A stretch of DNA of 41,868 nt, taken from the IMG/VR virus record IMGVR_UViG_3300035099_000048, positions 1 to 41,868 of that record. One strand, 5' to 3'. This DNA is from a virus. This document shows, one piece after another, positions 1 through 7,776 of this stretch. The position numbers and the translations under genes are program-made. Below the pieces are notes generated by a model. It worked only from the letters and a program-made list of their open reading frames with translations. It was not told the DNA's origin and made no database searches. Every line of letters begins with the position of its first letter. Position 1 is the stretch's first letter.

Positions 1-217
1 CCTCAAGGCGCACTCTTACTTCGTGCCTGATCTTGAAACCAAGATCGAGGTCGACGTCAACGGTGTCGCCATCTACCGCCTTGACCAATCTTCCAACGTA
101 CTCATACATGGCCGGTCCTCCCGCAGTGCAATCACTTGCACTTTCTGGAGTATCGAAAACCAACACTCCTATCGTGAACATTACCAACGCTACCCAAAAG
201 CAGACTACTAACTTCAT
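1..217 (-). CDS. Thermonuclease (SNase-like), secreted, C-terminus beyond window edge
   Basis: Partial gene of which the first 72 codons are visible. An N-terminal hydrophobic stretch (residues 1-21, MKLVVCFWVALVMF onward) looks like a signal peptide or membrane anchor. From about residue 41 the sequence VGRLVKAVDGDTVDVDLD followed by VRVRL matches the first strands of the staphylococcal nuclease fold, where DGDT supplies a calcium-binding aspartate; the family cleaves DNA and RNA. The active-site arginines and glutamate would lie beyond the edge. The start at 217 follows an AGGAGG site. A second ATG at 109 has its own GGGAGG site and would yield a form without the signal, so two products are possible. 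Last gene of the visible minus-strand run, ten bases after the preceding stop. Confidence 0.72.
   Translation of the reverse strand, partial: MKLVVCFWVALVMFTIGVLVFDTPESASDCTAGGPAMYEYVGRLVKAVDGDTVDVDLDLGFKIRHEVRVRLE
126..141. repeat. Dispersed inverted repeat, copy 1
   Basis: GTGCAATCACTTGCAC, perfect 6-base arms around TCAC. It sits in the thermonuclease gene between the signal peptide and the nuclease domain, and is the only coding copy read in a different codon phase (S-A-S-D-C-T). Confidence 0.8.
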
Positions 218-227
218 TATGCGCCTC

Positions 228-563
228 CTACTGCTCGGTGAAATTAAATAGTTGAATCTCTCCGTTCCTCATGTAGCGATTACCACCCTCTATGTCTCCA
301 GCTCTATACAAACTTGACGCCCGTGTAAAGCTATCCCGCGCCCGCTGCCATGTTGAAGGACGAAACCCTCTGTTGCGTTCAAAATCGTTCGATATGCGCC
401 GTCCAATGGCGTTGGCTTGCTCTGCTCTGTCTTGGAGCGGTGCATTGGACGCTCTTACGCCCTGCGAAGCGCCGATGATAGTCCGCGCCTCTGCGTCCTG
501 CTCTTGTGGAGACGCAAACCTAACACCGCCTACGCCACCACCTCTGGCGCCACGAACGCCCAT
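228..563 (-). CDS. Small glycine-rich-start protein of unknown function (111 aa)
   Basis: Not recognised. The start MGVRGARGGGVGG is glycine-rich and resembles the starts of the two genes transcribed just before it (MGTSGAGGGG and MGISGRGGG). The rest is charged, predicted mostly helical, with many Arg, Ala and Gln residues and no cysteines, signal peptide or membrane segment. It begins seven bases after the stop of the preceding gene and ends ten bases before the thermonuclease start, so the genes are probably co-transcribed. A GGAG-like sequence lies upstream of the ATG but at a long spacing. Confidence 0.62.
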   Translation of the reverse strand: MGVRGARGGGVGGVRFASPQEQDAEARTIIGASQGVRASNAPLQDRAEQANAIGRRISNDFERNRGFRPSTWQRARDSFTRASSLYRAGDIEGGNRYMRNGEIQLFNFTEQ

Positions 564-569
564 CCCTGC

Positions 570-881
570 TTACTTGCTCCTTCGCCCTTCGCCAACCCTG
601 ACGTTACTGATCTCTCTTCTTGCTCCCTGACCAATCTGGCGAAAGACCTCTCGATTGCCGCGCCCACCGGGACGCAACCCCCTGAGAGCGGCGCGGGCTT
701 GCTGACCGCCATCGCCGCCGACATTGCTTACGGCAGCCCTTAATCGGTCAAGATTCGCCGCGTTGTTTGAGCGCAAAGCCGCCGTTGCCGCTGAACTTAT
801 GCCTCGAAGGTCGCCCATGTTACCGAGAAACCTTCCACCGATTCTCGGAGCGCCTCCGCCTCCTGCCCCACTTGTTCCCAT
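570..881 (-). CDS. Small glycine-rich-start protein of unknown function (103 aa)
   Basis: Not recognised. It starts MGTSGAGGGGAPRIGG, sharing the M-G-x-x-G-x-G-G-G pattern with both neighbours, then has Ala/Asn/Arg-rich helix-like sequence and an Arg/Gly-rich C-terminal part that suggests nucleic-acid contact. A strong Shine-Dalgarno (AAGGAGGG) precedes the ATG. There is no cysteine or membrane segment. It lies in the middle of a group of three similar-looking genes, which may be paralogues by their starts, but the remaining sequence is too different to claim homology by eye. Confidence 0.65.
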   Translation of the reverse strand: MGTSGAGGGGAPRIGGRFLGNMGDLRGISSAATAALRSNNAANLDRLRAAVSNVGGDGGQQARAALRGLRPGGRGNREVFRQIGQGARREISNVRVGEGRRSK

Positions 882-893
882 CGTTATCCCTCC

Positions 894-1010
894 TTACGAA
901 ACGTTATCATTCATTCTGCTCGTGTTCGATCGCCTCTTCCTGGCGTTACGAAGCGATGACCGGGCTTCTCTCAATCCTGCTCTTCCGCCACCTCTTCCGC
1001 TAATTCCCAT
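894..1010 (-). CDS. Tiny basic glycine-rich-start protein (38 aa)
   Basis: A 38-codon frame whose ATG lies inside the last codons of the ParB-like gene (stop at 1000-1002), as in translationally coupled phage genes. The product starts MGISGRGGGRAG and is strongly basic (11 Arg, 1 Lys). The start matches the pattern of the next two genes, which is the main argument that it is real. A GAGG stretch inside the upstream gene could serve as ribosome binding site. Function unknown. Confidence 0.45.
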   Translation of the reverse strand: MGISGRGGGRAGLREARSSLRNARKRRSNTSRMNDNVS

Positions 1011-1818
1011 TTTCCTCTACCTCTATGGACTCGTCCGTCGGGTCGAAGTCCTCGCTAACCGATACTGCCGGCATATCGGCCAACCCTTCCCTCAGCCACG
1101 GCTCCAACATCTGTGGCATGGTCATCCCTTTGTCGCGGCAATGCAAAGCCACTTCGTCCATGAGCTTCTTCAACTCCGGTGTCATCTGCACCCAATAGTG
1201 TGGCCTGCCACCGTGCGTAAACACCATGAACGAATACTTTAGGTCTGATCCGTGACGTGTAAACAACTCATTGATGACGCGGGAAAGATCGTTGACGTTT
1301 TTGATTTCCTTCTTCGTATCGTTGAACATACTCTGCATGGAAGCGGGCAATTTCTTTCGGATGTCGCCGACCAACTTCTGCAACGATTCTTGGTGTGCAT
1401 AACCAAGCATCTTGTTAATTGACTCCCTCGAATACTTTCCAAGGAACTCCGAGTAAATCGCCTTCAACTTAACGGGATTCGGACGGCCACGAAGAACATT
1501 CTGAGCCGATGTTAGACATTTAAGAACATCGGAATCCTTGAACTTTTCTTCGACCAGCACCTTCGCGGGAACTTCCTTCATCCCAAGCAGCTTTGCCGCC
1601 TTTGTTCTGTGCTCACCGTCAATGATGAGAAACTTCTCAGTCCCATCGTCCGTCGCATACGGAACAACGTGGATGTCGGTAAGAAACCCCTCTTGCTTGA
1701 TCTTTTCCACAAGAAGGTTGAACTCTTCTTCCGTCATTTCATTCGGATTCCAAGAGTTCGGAACCAACTGCCCTACTGGGATCAGCTTACGCTGGCCGGG
1801 TATTTCTATAGCGCCCAT
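1000..1818 (-). CDS. ParB/Srx-fold nuclease-like protein
   Basis: A 272-residue protein with the ParB/sulfiredoxin-type N-terminal domain: V-P-N-S-W-N-P-N at about residues 19-26, then a helix, then IIDGEHRTKAA at about 65-75, equivalent to the ParB box II region G-x-H-R. In chromosomal ParB this fold binds CTP and loads DNA clamps; phage members are often described as ParB-like nucleases or regulators. A helical segment follows (residues 100-190), and the C-terminal half (WVQMTPELKKLMDE) has no ParB-type dimer domain I can identify. No ParA ATPase is visible in the window, so true partitioning is unlikely on this evidence. Start ATG at 1818, seven bases after the small lysine-rich gene. Confidence 0.75.
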   Translation of the reverse strand: MGAIEIPGQRKLIPVGQLVPNSWNPNEMTEEEFNLLVEKIKQEGFLTDIHVVPYATDDGTEKFLIIDGEHRTKAAKLLGMKEVPAKVLVEEKFKDSDVLKCLTSAQNVLRGRPNPVKLKAIYSEFLGKYSRESINKMLGYAHQESLQKLVGDIRKKLPASMQSMFNDTKKEIKNVNDLSRVINELFTRHGSDLKYSFMVFTHGGRPHYWVQMTPELKKLMDEVALHCRDKGMTMPQMLEPWLREGLADMPAVSVSEDFDPTDESIEVEENGN

Positions 1819-1824
1819 GATTGT

Positions 1825-2001
1825 TTACTTACCTTTCTTGGCCTTGCCCTTGATGCCAAGCGTGCTGTACGGTATTCCGAAAATGCTCTTCTTTTCCTTT
1901 TCGATAACGCCGTTCTTTTTCTTGGCCTTCTCGATGTCCCCGCTGACCGTGTTCGAGATAGCTTTTTCGGTCTTCTCGTCTACCTGAGTAACCTTCTTCA
2001 T
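1825..2001 (-). CDS. Small lysine-rich protein (58 aa), unknown
   Basis: A short frame with a good Shine-Dalgarno (GGAAGGAGAATGTAATG). Its ATG overlaps the stop of the zincin-like gene as TAATG. The product is rich in Lys and Glu with sequence like EKAKKKNGVIEKEKK and a conserved-looking end SIFGIPYSTLGIKGKAKKGK. No known family recognised. The overlap and its position just before the ParB-like gene support a real gene. A longer frame in another phase covers the same bases and looks like a shadow. Confidence 0.6.
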   Translation of the reverse strand: MKKVTQVDEKTEKAISNTVSGDIEKAKKKNGVIEKEKKSIFGIPYSTLGIKGKAKKGK

Positions 2002-2525
2002 TACATTCTCCTTCCTTCGCTGAGGATTGTTCTGGCGGCTTCCCTACTAAATCCCAACTTCTCCAAGTCCGCCGCATGTTCTTCGCCGTCTTTTGACGAC
2101 ACGTCATTTTCCCACTGGCGTTCTGCAATGATTCCAAGGCGCACGGCATTCTTCATCAAACCCGCATTGCCTATGTCCAATCCGCGAGAATACTGCCGAC
2201 CGAGGAACTCGAACTCCTTGCCAAGAGCACCGCGCTCATCGGCGTTTCGGTTGGCGTGCATAGCCTCATGCAGCGCGGATGTAGCCCACAACATATCGTT
2301 ATTGCCCAACGCCTTCGGCGATAATGTTATGATGTTGGAACCGCGCATCGAATAACCATAAACACCTTCTCGCTTGTCGTCCGCCTTCACCTCTTTCAGT
2401 TCCATCAACAGTCCGGTATCGGAACCGTTCATGTAACGCCAACCACGCCGCATATACTTTTTTATGATCTGCGACGCAACCGTGACTTTCGCAAGCCACT
2501 TTTCATAGCCTTGTTTCGATGCCAT
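2001..2525 (-). CDS. Zincin-like protein with HExxH motif (174 aa)
   Basis: Contains HEAMH within the helix TSALHEAMHAN at about residues 85-95, the HExxH zinc-binding and catalytic motif of zincin metallopeptidases, plus acidic residues downstream (DERGALGKEFEFLGRQ) that could supply a third ligand. The preceding strand NIITLSP fits the usual edge strand before the active-site helix. No signal peptide or membrane segment, so it would act in the cytoplasm. The substrate cannot be told from sequence. Co-transcribed with, and overlapping, the small lysine-rich gene downstream. Confidence 0.62.
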   Translation of the reverse strand: MASKQGYEKWLAKVTVASQIIKKYMRRGWRYMNGSDTGLLMELKEVKADDKREGVYGYSMRGSNIITLSPKALGNNDMLWATSALHEAMHANRNADERGALGKEFEFLGRQYSRGLDIGNAGLMKNAVRLGIIAERQWENDVSSKDGEEHAADLEKLGFSREAARTILSEGRRM

Positions 2526-2784
2526 GAGTAGTCAATCTCCTTTCCACATTAAGCCGCGCCGTCATCTCACTATCATAACCTTCTTTGAAGAAATCATCGA
2601 AGAACTTCTTTGTCCCATCCCAATCCGGTTCAGGACTCTGCTTCTCGTCTTGACTGAGTTCAATACGTTTCCTTCGTGAGTCTTCACTTACCCTCCCTTG
2701 CGGAATCGCATACGAAGTCCATGTGCTCGGCGTTGCGAAGGAATATGTCCTTCGGAGAATCTTCTTTGTACCACAGACGATCAA
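2503..2784 (-). CDS. Uncertain small gene between the DUF4417-like and zincin genes
   Basis: About 160 bases separate the two flanking genes. One frame reads on with protein-like sequence (RKRIELSQDEKQSPEPDWDG, then KKFFDDFFKEGYDSEMTARL) and ends 22 bases inside the zincin gene. The problem is the start: the only ATG before that sequence (2784) lies 100 bases inside the upstream gene. A 40-codon frame starting GTG at 2683 right after a GGGAGGG site is the alternative, but it is Ser/Arg-rich and looks like a shadow. Real extent uncertain. Confidence 0.3.
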   Translation of the reverse strand: MIVCGTKKILRRTYSFATPSTWTSYAIPQGRVSEDSRRKRIELSQDEKQSPEPDWDGTKKFFDDFFKEGYDSEMTARLNVERRLTTHGIETRL

Positions 2785-3724
2785 CGGTCTGGCGATGAAA
2801 TTCTGCGTACCTATACGACTTCGTATCCACTATTGTAACATCTTTCAAATTTGCAATCAAATACTTTGCGCGGGAATCTCTGCTCGCGCCGAAAACAACC
2901 CACTTAAATGGATAACCTGCGCGATCTTCAAAGTCTTTCATTCTGGCCACGCTCAAGCCCCATGCCTTCATCGTTGTGGTCGTATGGATAGTTTGAAAGT
3001 TGAATGCGACTATGGACGGCTGATTCTCTTTCGCCCACGCCAGCACCCGGTCGAAGTCCTGTTTAACAATCCAACCATAGTCAGGGATGACTTTAACGCC
3101 CCGCTCCTGTAACAATTTCATCATGTGAAAGCGGCGCTTCAAATTGACGAGATGATCCCAGCGCGGATAGTTGTCGTACATACTGAAATTTACCCCACAG
3201 ACAAAATCAACTTTATACTCCGCAATCTTGTCAGCCATCTTCTCGTAGCCCATCTTCAGCATCTCATCGAGATACTTGTCCAGAACACAGAACGATATGC
3301 CGATAAGACTTTCATTCGGAACTTTGTAGCGAACACGCAAATCTTTCTCACGCGACCACGTTAAGAAGTCAATATAGAAAAGATGCTTAATCGAAACTAT
3401 GTACGCTGGCAGACGTATGTTCCACGCTTGTGAGTTCAACTGATAAATAATTGGAGGAAGCCGAAGGTCGAACGGAACCCAACGCGAGTCTGTAAAATCT
3501 GGACCGCCTACTCTATCCATTTCTTTGAAGCGGTGCGGGGACTTGCAACAAATGGCGCGGCACGACTGGCAATCATGAGTGCAATAGCGCGAATCATCAA
3601 GCTCATAGAACCCACCGCACCATTGACGCATTTCGCACTTCTGACATCTGACGGTCTCGGCAATGTCCTCCAACGAGAAGTCGCGTCTTTTCCAAAGCGG
3701 TTTGTTGACTATTCCGAAGGACAT
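2684..3724 (-). CDS. DUF4417-like protein with N-terminal cysteine cluster (346 aa)
   Basis: The N-terminal 65 residues carry about ten cysteines (CQKCEMRQWC, YCTHDCQSCRAICC), enough for two metal sites or an iron-sulfur cluster. Residues 160-240 read VDFVCGVNFSMYDNYPRW, then a helix, then LLQERGVKVIPDYGWI. This resembles the DUF4417 pattern of phage and plasmid proteins, in which an Asp/Asn-x-Ser-x-Tyr strand is followed by a helix and VIPTVRW. The function of that family is not established. The stop/start overlaps TAATG with the glycosyltransferase gene upstream, so it belongs to the sugar-type operon at least transcriptionally. Family assignment is by eye. Confidence 0.55.
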   Translation of the reverse strand: MSFGIVNKPLWKRRDFSLEDIAETVRCQKCEMRQWCGGFYELDDSRYCTHDCQSCRAICCKSPHRFKEMDRVGGPDFTDSRWVPFDLRLPPIIYQLNSQAWNIRLPAYIVSIKHLFYIDFLTWSREKDLRVRYKVPNESLIGISFCVLDKYLDEMLKMGYEKMADKIAEYKVDFVCGVNFSMYDNYPRWDHLVNLKRRFHMMKLLQERGVKVIPDYGWIVKQDFDRVLAWAKENQPSIVAFNFQTIHTTTTMKAWGLSVARMKDFEDRAGYPFKWVVFGASRDSRAKYLIANLKDVTIVDTKSYRYAEFHRQTVDRLWYKEDSPKDIFLRNAEHMDFVCDSAREGK

Positions 3725-5148
3725 TACTTCCTCACAAACACCGGCTGATCGGTTTGGCAGTCGTCCTCAAACCCTGCTCGCAACATGCCGTCTCTCCAAT
3801 AATTTTTGCCGGTGAGAAACTTTCCATTCGGCGCAAGAACGTTTACTTTATTCCTCGTGTTATGAAAAATCCTCGCCGCCCATTCCTGCACGCCTATCTT
3901 TTTATCGGATGAGAACAAGTCCTCCATCAACTTAACCCTGCCCTCTTGAATGCGCTCAGGTTGTTTTATCTTATCGTATAACTTCCTGAGTTTTTCAAAT
4001 ATGCTCAAGTTAATCCGTACAGGATCAAATTTCTCTCGTATGAATTTCTTTTGCTTGGCGATCACCTCTTGAATCTCCGGTGAAAAATAATTGTCAATTA
4101 TCTTATTCAGCATGGCCACTGCTTCAATCTTTCCCTTCGCAATAAACGGATAACCCTCGTACAATTGATCATATATGTTCGGACGATCCTTAAAAACTCC
4201 AACCTGCTCCATCATCTGCGCCTCCATGACAGAATGAGCAAGTTCAGCATAATCACACCAGAACACGAAGGCGTGCGCCTTAGCCAGTTCCGCATACCAA
4301 TCCTCAACTGGCAACTGCTGGGTTATTTCGGCGTGCGGATAATCTCTTCTTATTGCGTCCAACGATAACGAAGCAAGCGATGACGTATTAACCTGAATCT
4401 TCACGTCGCGACCCGTCTTATAAACTGAATCAAGAATGTCCATTACTTCTTCGGTCTTATATCCAGACGTTGTGGCAAACGGAAAACATAAACGTCCCGG
4501 CTTTGCCTGCTTTGCAATTACTATTTTATCCAACTTATCGAAGTCGCAAGCGACATAACCAAAACTTGAACTTTCTTCGATACGCTTCACCGCTGCTGGA
4601 CTGAGAAGACTCAAAGCATCCTTCATCATTCTATTCTTCTGATCCGGGTTTACCCATATTATCATATCGGAGTGATACAATCCCATCACCTCGGCCATAA
4701 CGTAGAACGTATCCAACATCGAGAACGTCTTTCGATCAAGAACATACTGCATAACAGTAACGAAACCTATGCCTGATCGTGACGGTCGATATGGAGCACA
4801 GATGCCGAGCTTGATGTCCTGCATCCCGGCCAACGAAGAATTAATAACGATGTCGATAAAATAATCTCCATCTATTTCATTGAATAAATCATTGAGCTGC
4901 GGAATAGAACAAGACATTTCCCTGACCTGATTTCTGACCGTGTAATCCAACGCGATTATTTTAATGCGTGGATGAACCAGACCTCTTAGAACATCATTCC
5001 TTTCGGCAAACTCAAACGGGACCGGAAAATAAACAAAACATTTTTCATCAAACCTAACCAACTGTCCAAAGAAGTCTCTTGCCCAATGAAAGCGCGGACA
5101 AACATCGATGTTCGCCACACTGTAAACCGGACTATACAGGATTCGCAT
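3724..5148 (-). CDS. Glycosyltransferase-like protein (GT-B type, 474 aa)
   Basis: A two-part architecture compatible with GT-B glycosyltransferases. The first half ends with a linker (KPGRLCFPFATTSGYKTEEV) that looks like the start of a C-terminal donor-binding domain. The second half has a strand and helix (VKIQVNTSSL), a loop FVFWCDYAELAHSVMEAQMM where GT-B enzymes hold an E-x(7)-E region, and a terminal helix. Donor and acceptor cannot be read. The start at 5148 is chosen because GGAGGGG lies 5 bases upstream; an earlier ATG at 5160 would put that site inside the gene. Flanked by deacetylase, radical SAM, epimerase and aminotransferase genes, which supports a glycan role. Confidence 0.5.
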   Translation of the reverse strand: MRILYSPVYSVANIDVCPRFHWARDFFGQLVRFDEKCFVYFPVPFEFAERNDVLRGLVHPRIKIIALDYTVRNQVREMSCSIPQLNDLFNEIDGDYFIDIVINSSLAGMQDIKLGICAPYRPSRSGIGFVTVMQYVLDRKTFSMLDTFYVMAEVMGLYHSDMIIWVNPDQKNRMMKDALSLLSPAAVKRIEESSSFGYVACDFDKLDKIVIAKQAKPGRLCFPFATTSGYKTEEVMDILDSVYKTGRDVKIQVNTSSLASLSLDAIRRDYPHAEITQQLPVEDWYAELAKAHAFVFWCDYAELAHSVMEAQMMEQVGVFKDRPNIYDQLYEGYPFIAKGKIEAVAMLNKIIDNYFSPEIQEVIAKQKKFIREKFDPVRINLSIFEKLRKLYDKIKQPERIQEGRVKLMEDLFSSDKKIGVQEWAARIFHNTRNKVNVLAPNGKFLTGKNYWRDGMLRAGFEDDCQTDQPVFVRK

Positions 5149-5297
5149 TAGCCCCTCCAAATACCTAAAAACGACGTGGAGACACTTATTACTTCGAACC
5201 CCAACTCTTCCAACTCCGTCTTCTTCAAGAACATTATGTGCGCAGGGTTTCTAATCAGAATCTCTCGCATCATTATATCTAAATTTGACGTAGGCAT
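5148..5297 (-). CDS. Small protein of unknown function (49 aa)
   Basis: A 49-codon frame that exactly fills the space between the deacetylase and the glycosyltransferase and overlaps the latter start as TAATG. The product (MPTSNLDIMMREILIRNPAH, then IMFLKKTELEELGFEVISVS) has an amphipathic helix-like start and no known family. The perfect fit and the coupled stop/start support expression. Confidence 0.5.
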   Translation of the reverse strand: MPTSNLDIMMREILIRNPAHIMFLKKTELEELGFEVISVSTSFLGIWRG

Positions 5298-5301
5298 TTC
5301 T

Positions 5302-5934
5302 TCACCACGAAAATCCTTTCACTAGAATGAACGCTTCTGCCAACCTTGACGGCAAGATTAAGCCGCGCCAGCGGGCGAGAACTTCTATCCCTTCAGCGTC
5401 TCTCGGATACTTTACCTGAGAGGTGTAGAGCGCCATTGCTTCTTTCTTCTTATCGAGAGCTTCTTGTCTCAACGGCACGAACCAGTTCGGCGCAAACATA
5501 TCACCTGATCGTTCGGTGCAAGTCAATACCTCATAAGACATTACAGTGATTGGTCTTCCACCAACGGCAATCATCGTTGCTTCATAAGCGGTGCGGTGGT
5601 CCTGATTAACGTCGTCTTTGAAATGAGTAAACACTACCGACGGAATATGCGTAAGTATTGCTCCTTCTATCGCATCTACAGCACTCATCAAATCCATGCT
5701 CTCATCTCGTAAGCCTGCGTGCGTGTAAGGAGGGACTCCGAGAACCTTGCTTACTTTCACACTTTGCTCGCGCAGCTCTCTCGTCATTTTGAGATCGACA
5801 GCGTGGTTATTCGTCTTGTCGCACAAATTCAAAACGTGAACATCACCATGTTGTGCAATTGATTGCATTACCCCACCGCAACCCAGCACCTCGTCGTCAA
5901 GGTGCGCCGCTACTATTAACACTCTCTTGCTCAT
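5302..5934 (-). CDS. PIG-L/LmbE-family N-acetylsugar deacetylase
   Basis: A 210-residue protein with the family hallmark AAHLDDEVLGCGG at residues 9-21 (the A-H-x-D-D-E zinc and catalytic motif) and a second metal-binding histidine in DDVNQDHRTAYEA at about 108-120. PIG-L/LmbE enzymes remove an acetyl group from N-acetylglucosamine-type sugars on small molecules, lipids or nucleotide sugars. Length is normal for the family. It overlaps the radical SAM gene upstream by four bases (ATGA). The neighbours suggest it trims an N-acetylated sugar made or transferred by this cluster, but the substrate is inferred only from context. Confidence 0.85.
   Translation of the reverse strand: MSKRVLIVAAHLDDEVLGCGGVMQSIAQHGDVHVLNLCDKTNNHAVDLKMTRELREQSVKVSKVLGVPPYTHAGLRDESMDLMSAVDAIEGAILTHIPSVVFTHFKDDVNQDHRTAYEATMIAVGGRPITVMSYEVLTCTERSGDMFAPNWFVPLRQEALDKKKEAMALYTSQVKYPRDAEGIEVLARWRGLILPSRLAEAFILVKGFSW
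5853..5868. repeat. Dispersed inverted repeat, copy 2
   Basis: GTGCAATTGATTGCAT; one outer base differs from the perfect form. It lies in the deacetylase gene near its 5' end and is read as M-Q-S-I-A-Q. Confidence 0.75.
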
Positions 5935-6980
5935 AAGAAATCTACCGTCTTCGTTTTGTTCAATCGTTCAATCAAAAGATTATACTTCGTAAGACGGCAT
6001 TCGGGACAATACGCTTTGCAAAAATTTCCGTCGAGTAATTTCTTCGACATTTCCTGTCTTGCCTCCCCTCGCCACAATTCTCCGAACGGAGCGTCTTTCA
6101 AATTTCCATAACATCCCATAAACTTATTCACTGGAGACCGGAGACGACAGCAAACAAAGCAACCACCATCTGCGCCTATCACGGTCGTTAAAGAGTGCGC
6201 GACGCACGGCAAACCAAAATTTCCGGGACTGTATTCTTTCATCTGGTGAATATAAACCTCGAAACTTGGCGTTTCGAGACTTTTCAATTCGCTCAAATCG
6301 AAGTCTCCTCCGAGATCAAGGTTATCCGCCTCAGTGGGTCTCCTGAACTGGATATAGCGAGCGCCAAACCCTCGAATGGATTGAGTAAGGCCGATAAGAT
6401 TGAACAAGTTGTGAGGCGTTATAATGAAGCCCGCGCCTATTCTGCACTTGCCTTTGCCCGCCGCGCTCGCACGCTTTATGTTCTCAAGAACTTTATCAAA
6501 GTCTTCTTCGCGCCCACCCTTCAGTTTTGAAAACTCGTACTTCGTTCCAGCATCAATGGAAAACCTTATCCATGACATGCGTTCGACAAGATCAAAGTCC
6601 TTAAACGCTATGCCGTTCGTAATCAGTCCAACCGCCAACCCGGAATCGAGAATGCCTTCAACTATCTCTCTGAAGTCTGGATGGATCGTCGGTTCTCCGC
6701 CACCTTCTATCGTTATGCCGCGTGTGCCGCCGGACTTCAGCTCTTTCATTACTTTCAGAATGAGACTCTTATCAAGGATGCCCGGACGGTCTTCGCGCCA
6801 CTTAAGATCGACGCACCACGCGCACTTCAAATTGCAATGAGTTGTTAAGGAAAGCTCAACGCTGACGGGAAACAAAGAGAGGTCTGCTTGCCGGAGGGCA
6901 GCAACTCGTTCTGGGAACAATATCAACTTTTCAGAACTAAAGTCTAAGTCCTGATTTTCTTCGGTCTTCAATCGTTCCAT
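5931..6980 (-). CDS. Radical SAM/SPASM-domain enzyme
   Basis: Residues about 47-54 read CNLKCAWC, the C-x3-C-x2-C motif that binds the 4Fe-4S cluster used to cleave S-adenosylmethionine. GGEP (in EGGGEPTIHPDF) and the strand SIDAG follow in the usual TIM-barrel positions. The C-terminal 80 residues hold a second cysteine set (GGCFVCCRLRS, then CKAYCPECRL) typical of SPASM/twitch domains with auxiliary clusters. ATG at 6980 is preferred because GGAGG lies upstream; the frame is open back to 7025 inside the epimerase gene. Related enzymes modify peptides or sugars. Its place between a deacetylase and an epimerase suggests a sugar or aminoglycan substrate, but a peptide is equally possible. Confidence 0.85.
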   Translation of the reverse strand: MERLKTEENQDLDFSSEKLILFPERVAALRQADLSLFPVSVELSLTTHCNLKCAWCVDLKWREDRPGILDKSLILKVMKELKSGGTRGITIEGGGEPTIHPDFREIVEGILDSGLAVGLITNGIAFKDFDLVERMSWIRFSIDAGTKYEFSKLKGGREEDFDKVLENIKRASAAGKGKCRIGAGFIITPHNLFNLIGLTQSIRGFGARYIQFRRPTEADNLDLGGDFDLSELKSLETPSFEVYIHQMKEYSPGNFGLPCVAHSLTTVIGADGGCFVCCRLRSPVNKFMGCYGNLKDAPFGELWRGEARQEMSKKLLDGNFCKAYCPECRLTKYNLLIERLNKTKTVDFL

Positions 6981-7776
6981 CAATATAATCCTCCACTCGA
7001 ATAAATTTATCCGGGTCGATACCAAGACGGCGCAACTTATTTACGTTGAGAACGCTATGATCCCAACCCTTTTCAGAATCCTCAAAGGCGCATTGCGCGT
7101 GATGCTTAGTCTTAAAATAATGAGCGAGTTGTCCCGTCGTCATTTTTCTACCTGTACCAACGTTAATTATACCACGCTCTTTTCGTTCTGCAACAAGTTC
7201 GACGATGGTTCTGCACACGTCATCGACATGAATTAAATCAAGACTTGTCTCAGAGCAAAAAACCTTAAGCAAATGGCCATTGAGATAATCTTCAAGAAAT
7301 CTATCGGCAACACCACTCTTATTCCGCATCTTTCCATACACATCTGAGATTCTTAATATCAAAAAATTGCCGAAATTGCACCACTTAACCACGTCGTTCT
7401 CAGACTCTACTTTTTGCCTCCCATACCACGTTTGGGGTTGCCTCAATGAAACCTCTTTCGCCCCAACAACATTGCCGTACACAGCAGAGCTACTGAAGAA
7501 CACTACATTAACATCGCTGCGATACTCAATGCCAGCAAGGATATTCAACAAGGTTCGATCTTTTTCTTCTTCAGTGGGTCGCGCCATGAATAAAATATCT
7601 GAATAATTCAGAACAACTGGACACTCACCACGACCGAACACGTCGAACGTGATGTTAAGTTGCGGAGAGGCCATCAGCATCTCAGTCAGTCGTGTGCCGA
7701 TAAAGCCGTGTCCGCCGATCAAAGCCCAACGGCGATCTATTGGAGCAACTGGAGCAACTGGAGCAACTGCTTTCAT
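6937..7776 (-). CDS. NAD-dependent epimerase/dehydratase (extended SDR)
   Basis: Rossmann start WALIGGHGFIGTRL (G-x-x-G-x-x-G) at about residues 17-30, catalytic YGRQK (Y-x3-K) near residue 118 after the serine-rich strand VVFFSSSAVYGN, and a C-terminal half with IHVDDVCRTIVEL and NVGTG as in GalE/RfbD-like enzymes. It likely epimerises, dehydrates or reduces a nucleotide sugar with NAD(P). The extreme N-terminus is a VAP triplet repeat encoded by three tandem 9-base units, absent from ordinary family members. It ends inside the radical SAM gene and starts at the WbqC-like stop. Confidence 0.85.
   Translation of the reverse strand: MKAVAPVAPVAPIDRRWALIGGHGFIGTRLTEMLMASPQLNITFDVFGRGECPVVLNYSDILFMARPTEEEKDRTLLNILAGIEYRSDVNVVFFSSSAVYGNVVGAKEVSLRQPQTWYGRQKVESENDVVKWCNFGNFLILRISDVYGKMRNKSGVADRFLEDYLNGHLLKVFCSETSLDLIHVDDVCRTIVELVAERKERGIINVGTGRKMTTGQLAHYFKTKHHAQCAFEDSEKGWDHSVLNVNKLRRLGIDPDKFIRVEDYIDGTIEDRRKSGLRL
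7742..7768. repeat. Tandem 9-base repeat encoding Val-Ala-Pro triplets
   Basis: Three copies of GGAGCAACT in a row on the plus strand, within codons 4-12 of the epimerase gene. They encode (V-A-P)x3 immediately before the Rossmann fold, probably by replication slippage, and act as a short flexible N-terminal extension. Confidence 0.85.

Noticed and set aside
1000-1818. Partition system (ParA-ParB)
   Set aside because: No ParA-type ATPase in the window and the ParB-like protein lacks a recognisable dimer domain; parS-like sites were not found, although the dispersed palindrome is kept open as a target.
1829-2149. A 106-codon minus-strand frame overlapping the zincin and the small lysine-rich genes
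   Set aside because: Composition is typical of a shadow frame; the 58-aa frame with a strong ribosome site and the HExxH gene explain the same bases.
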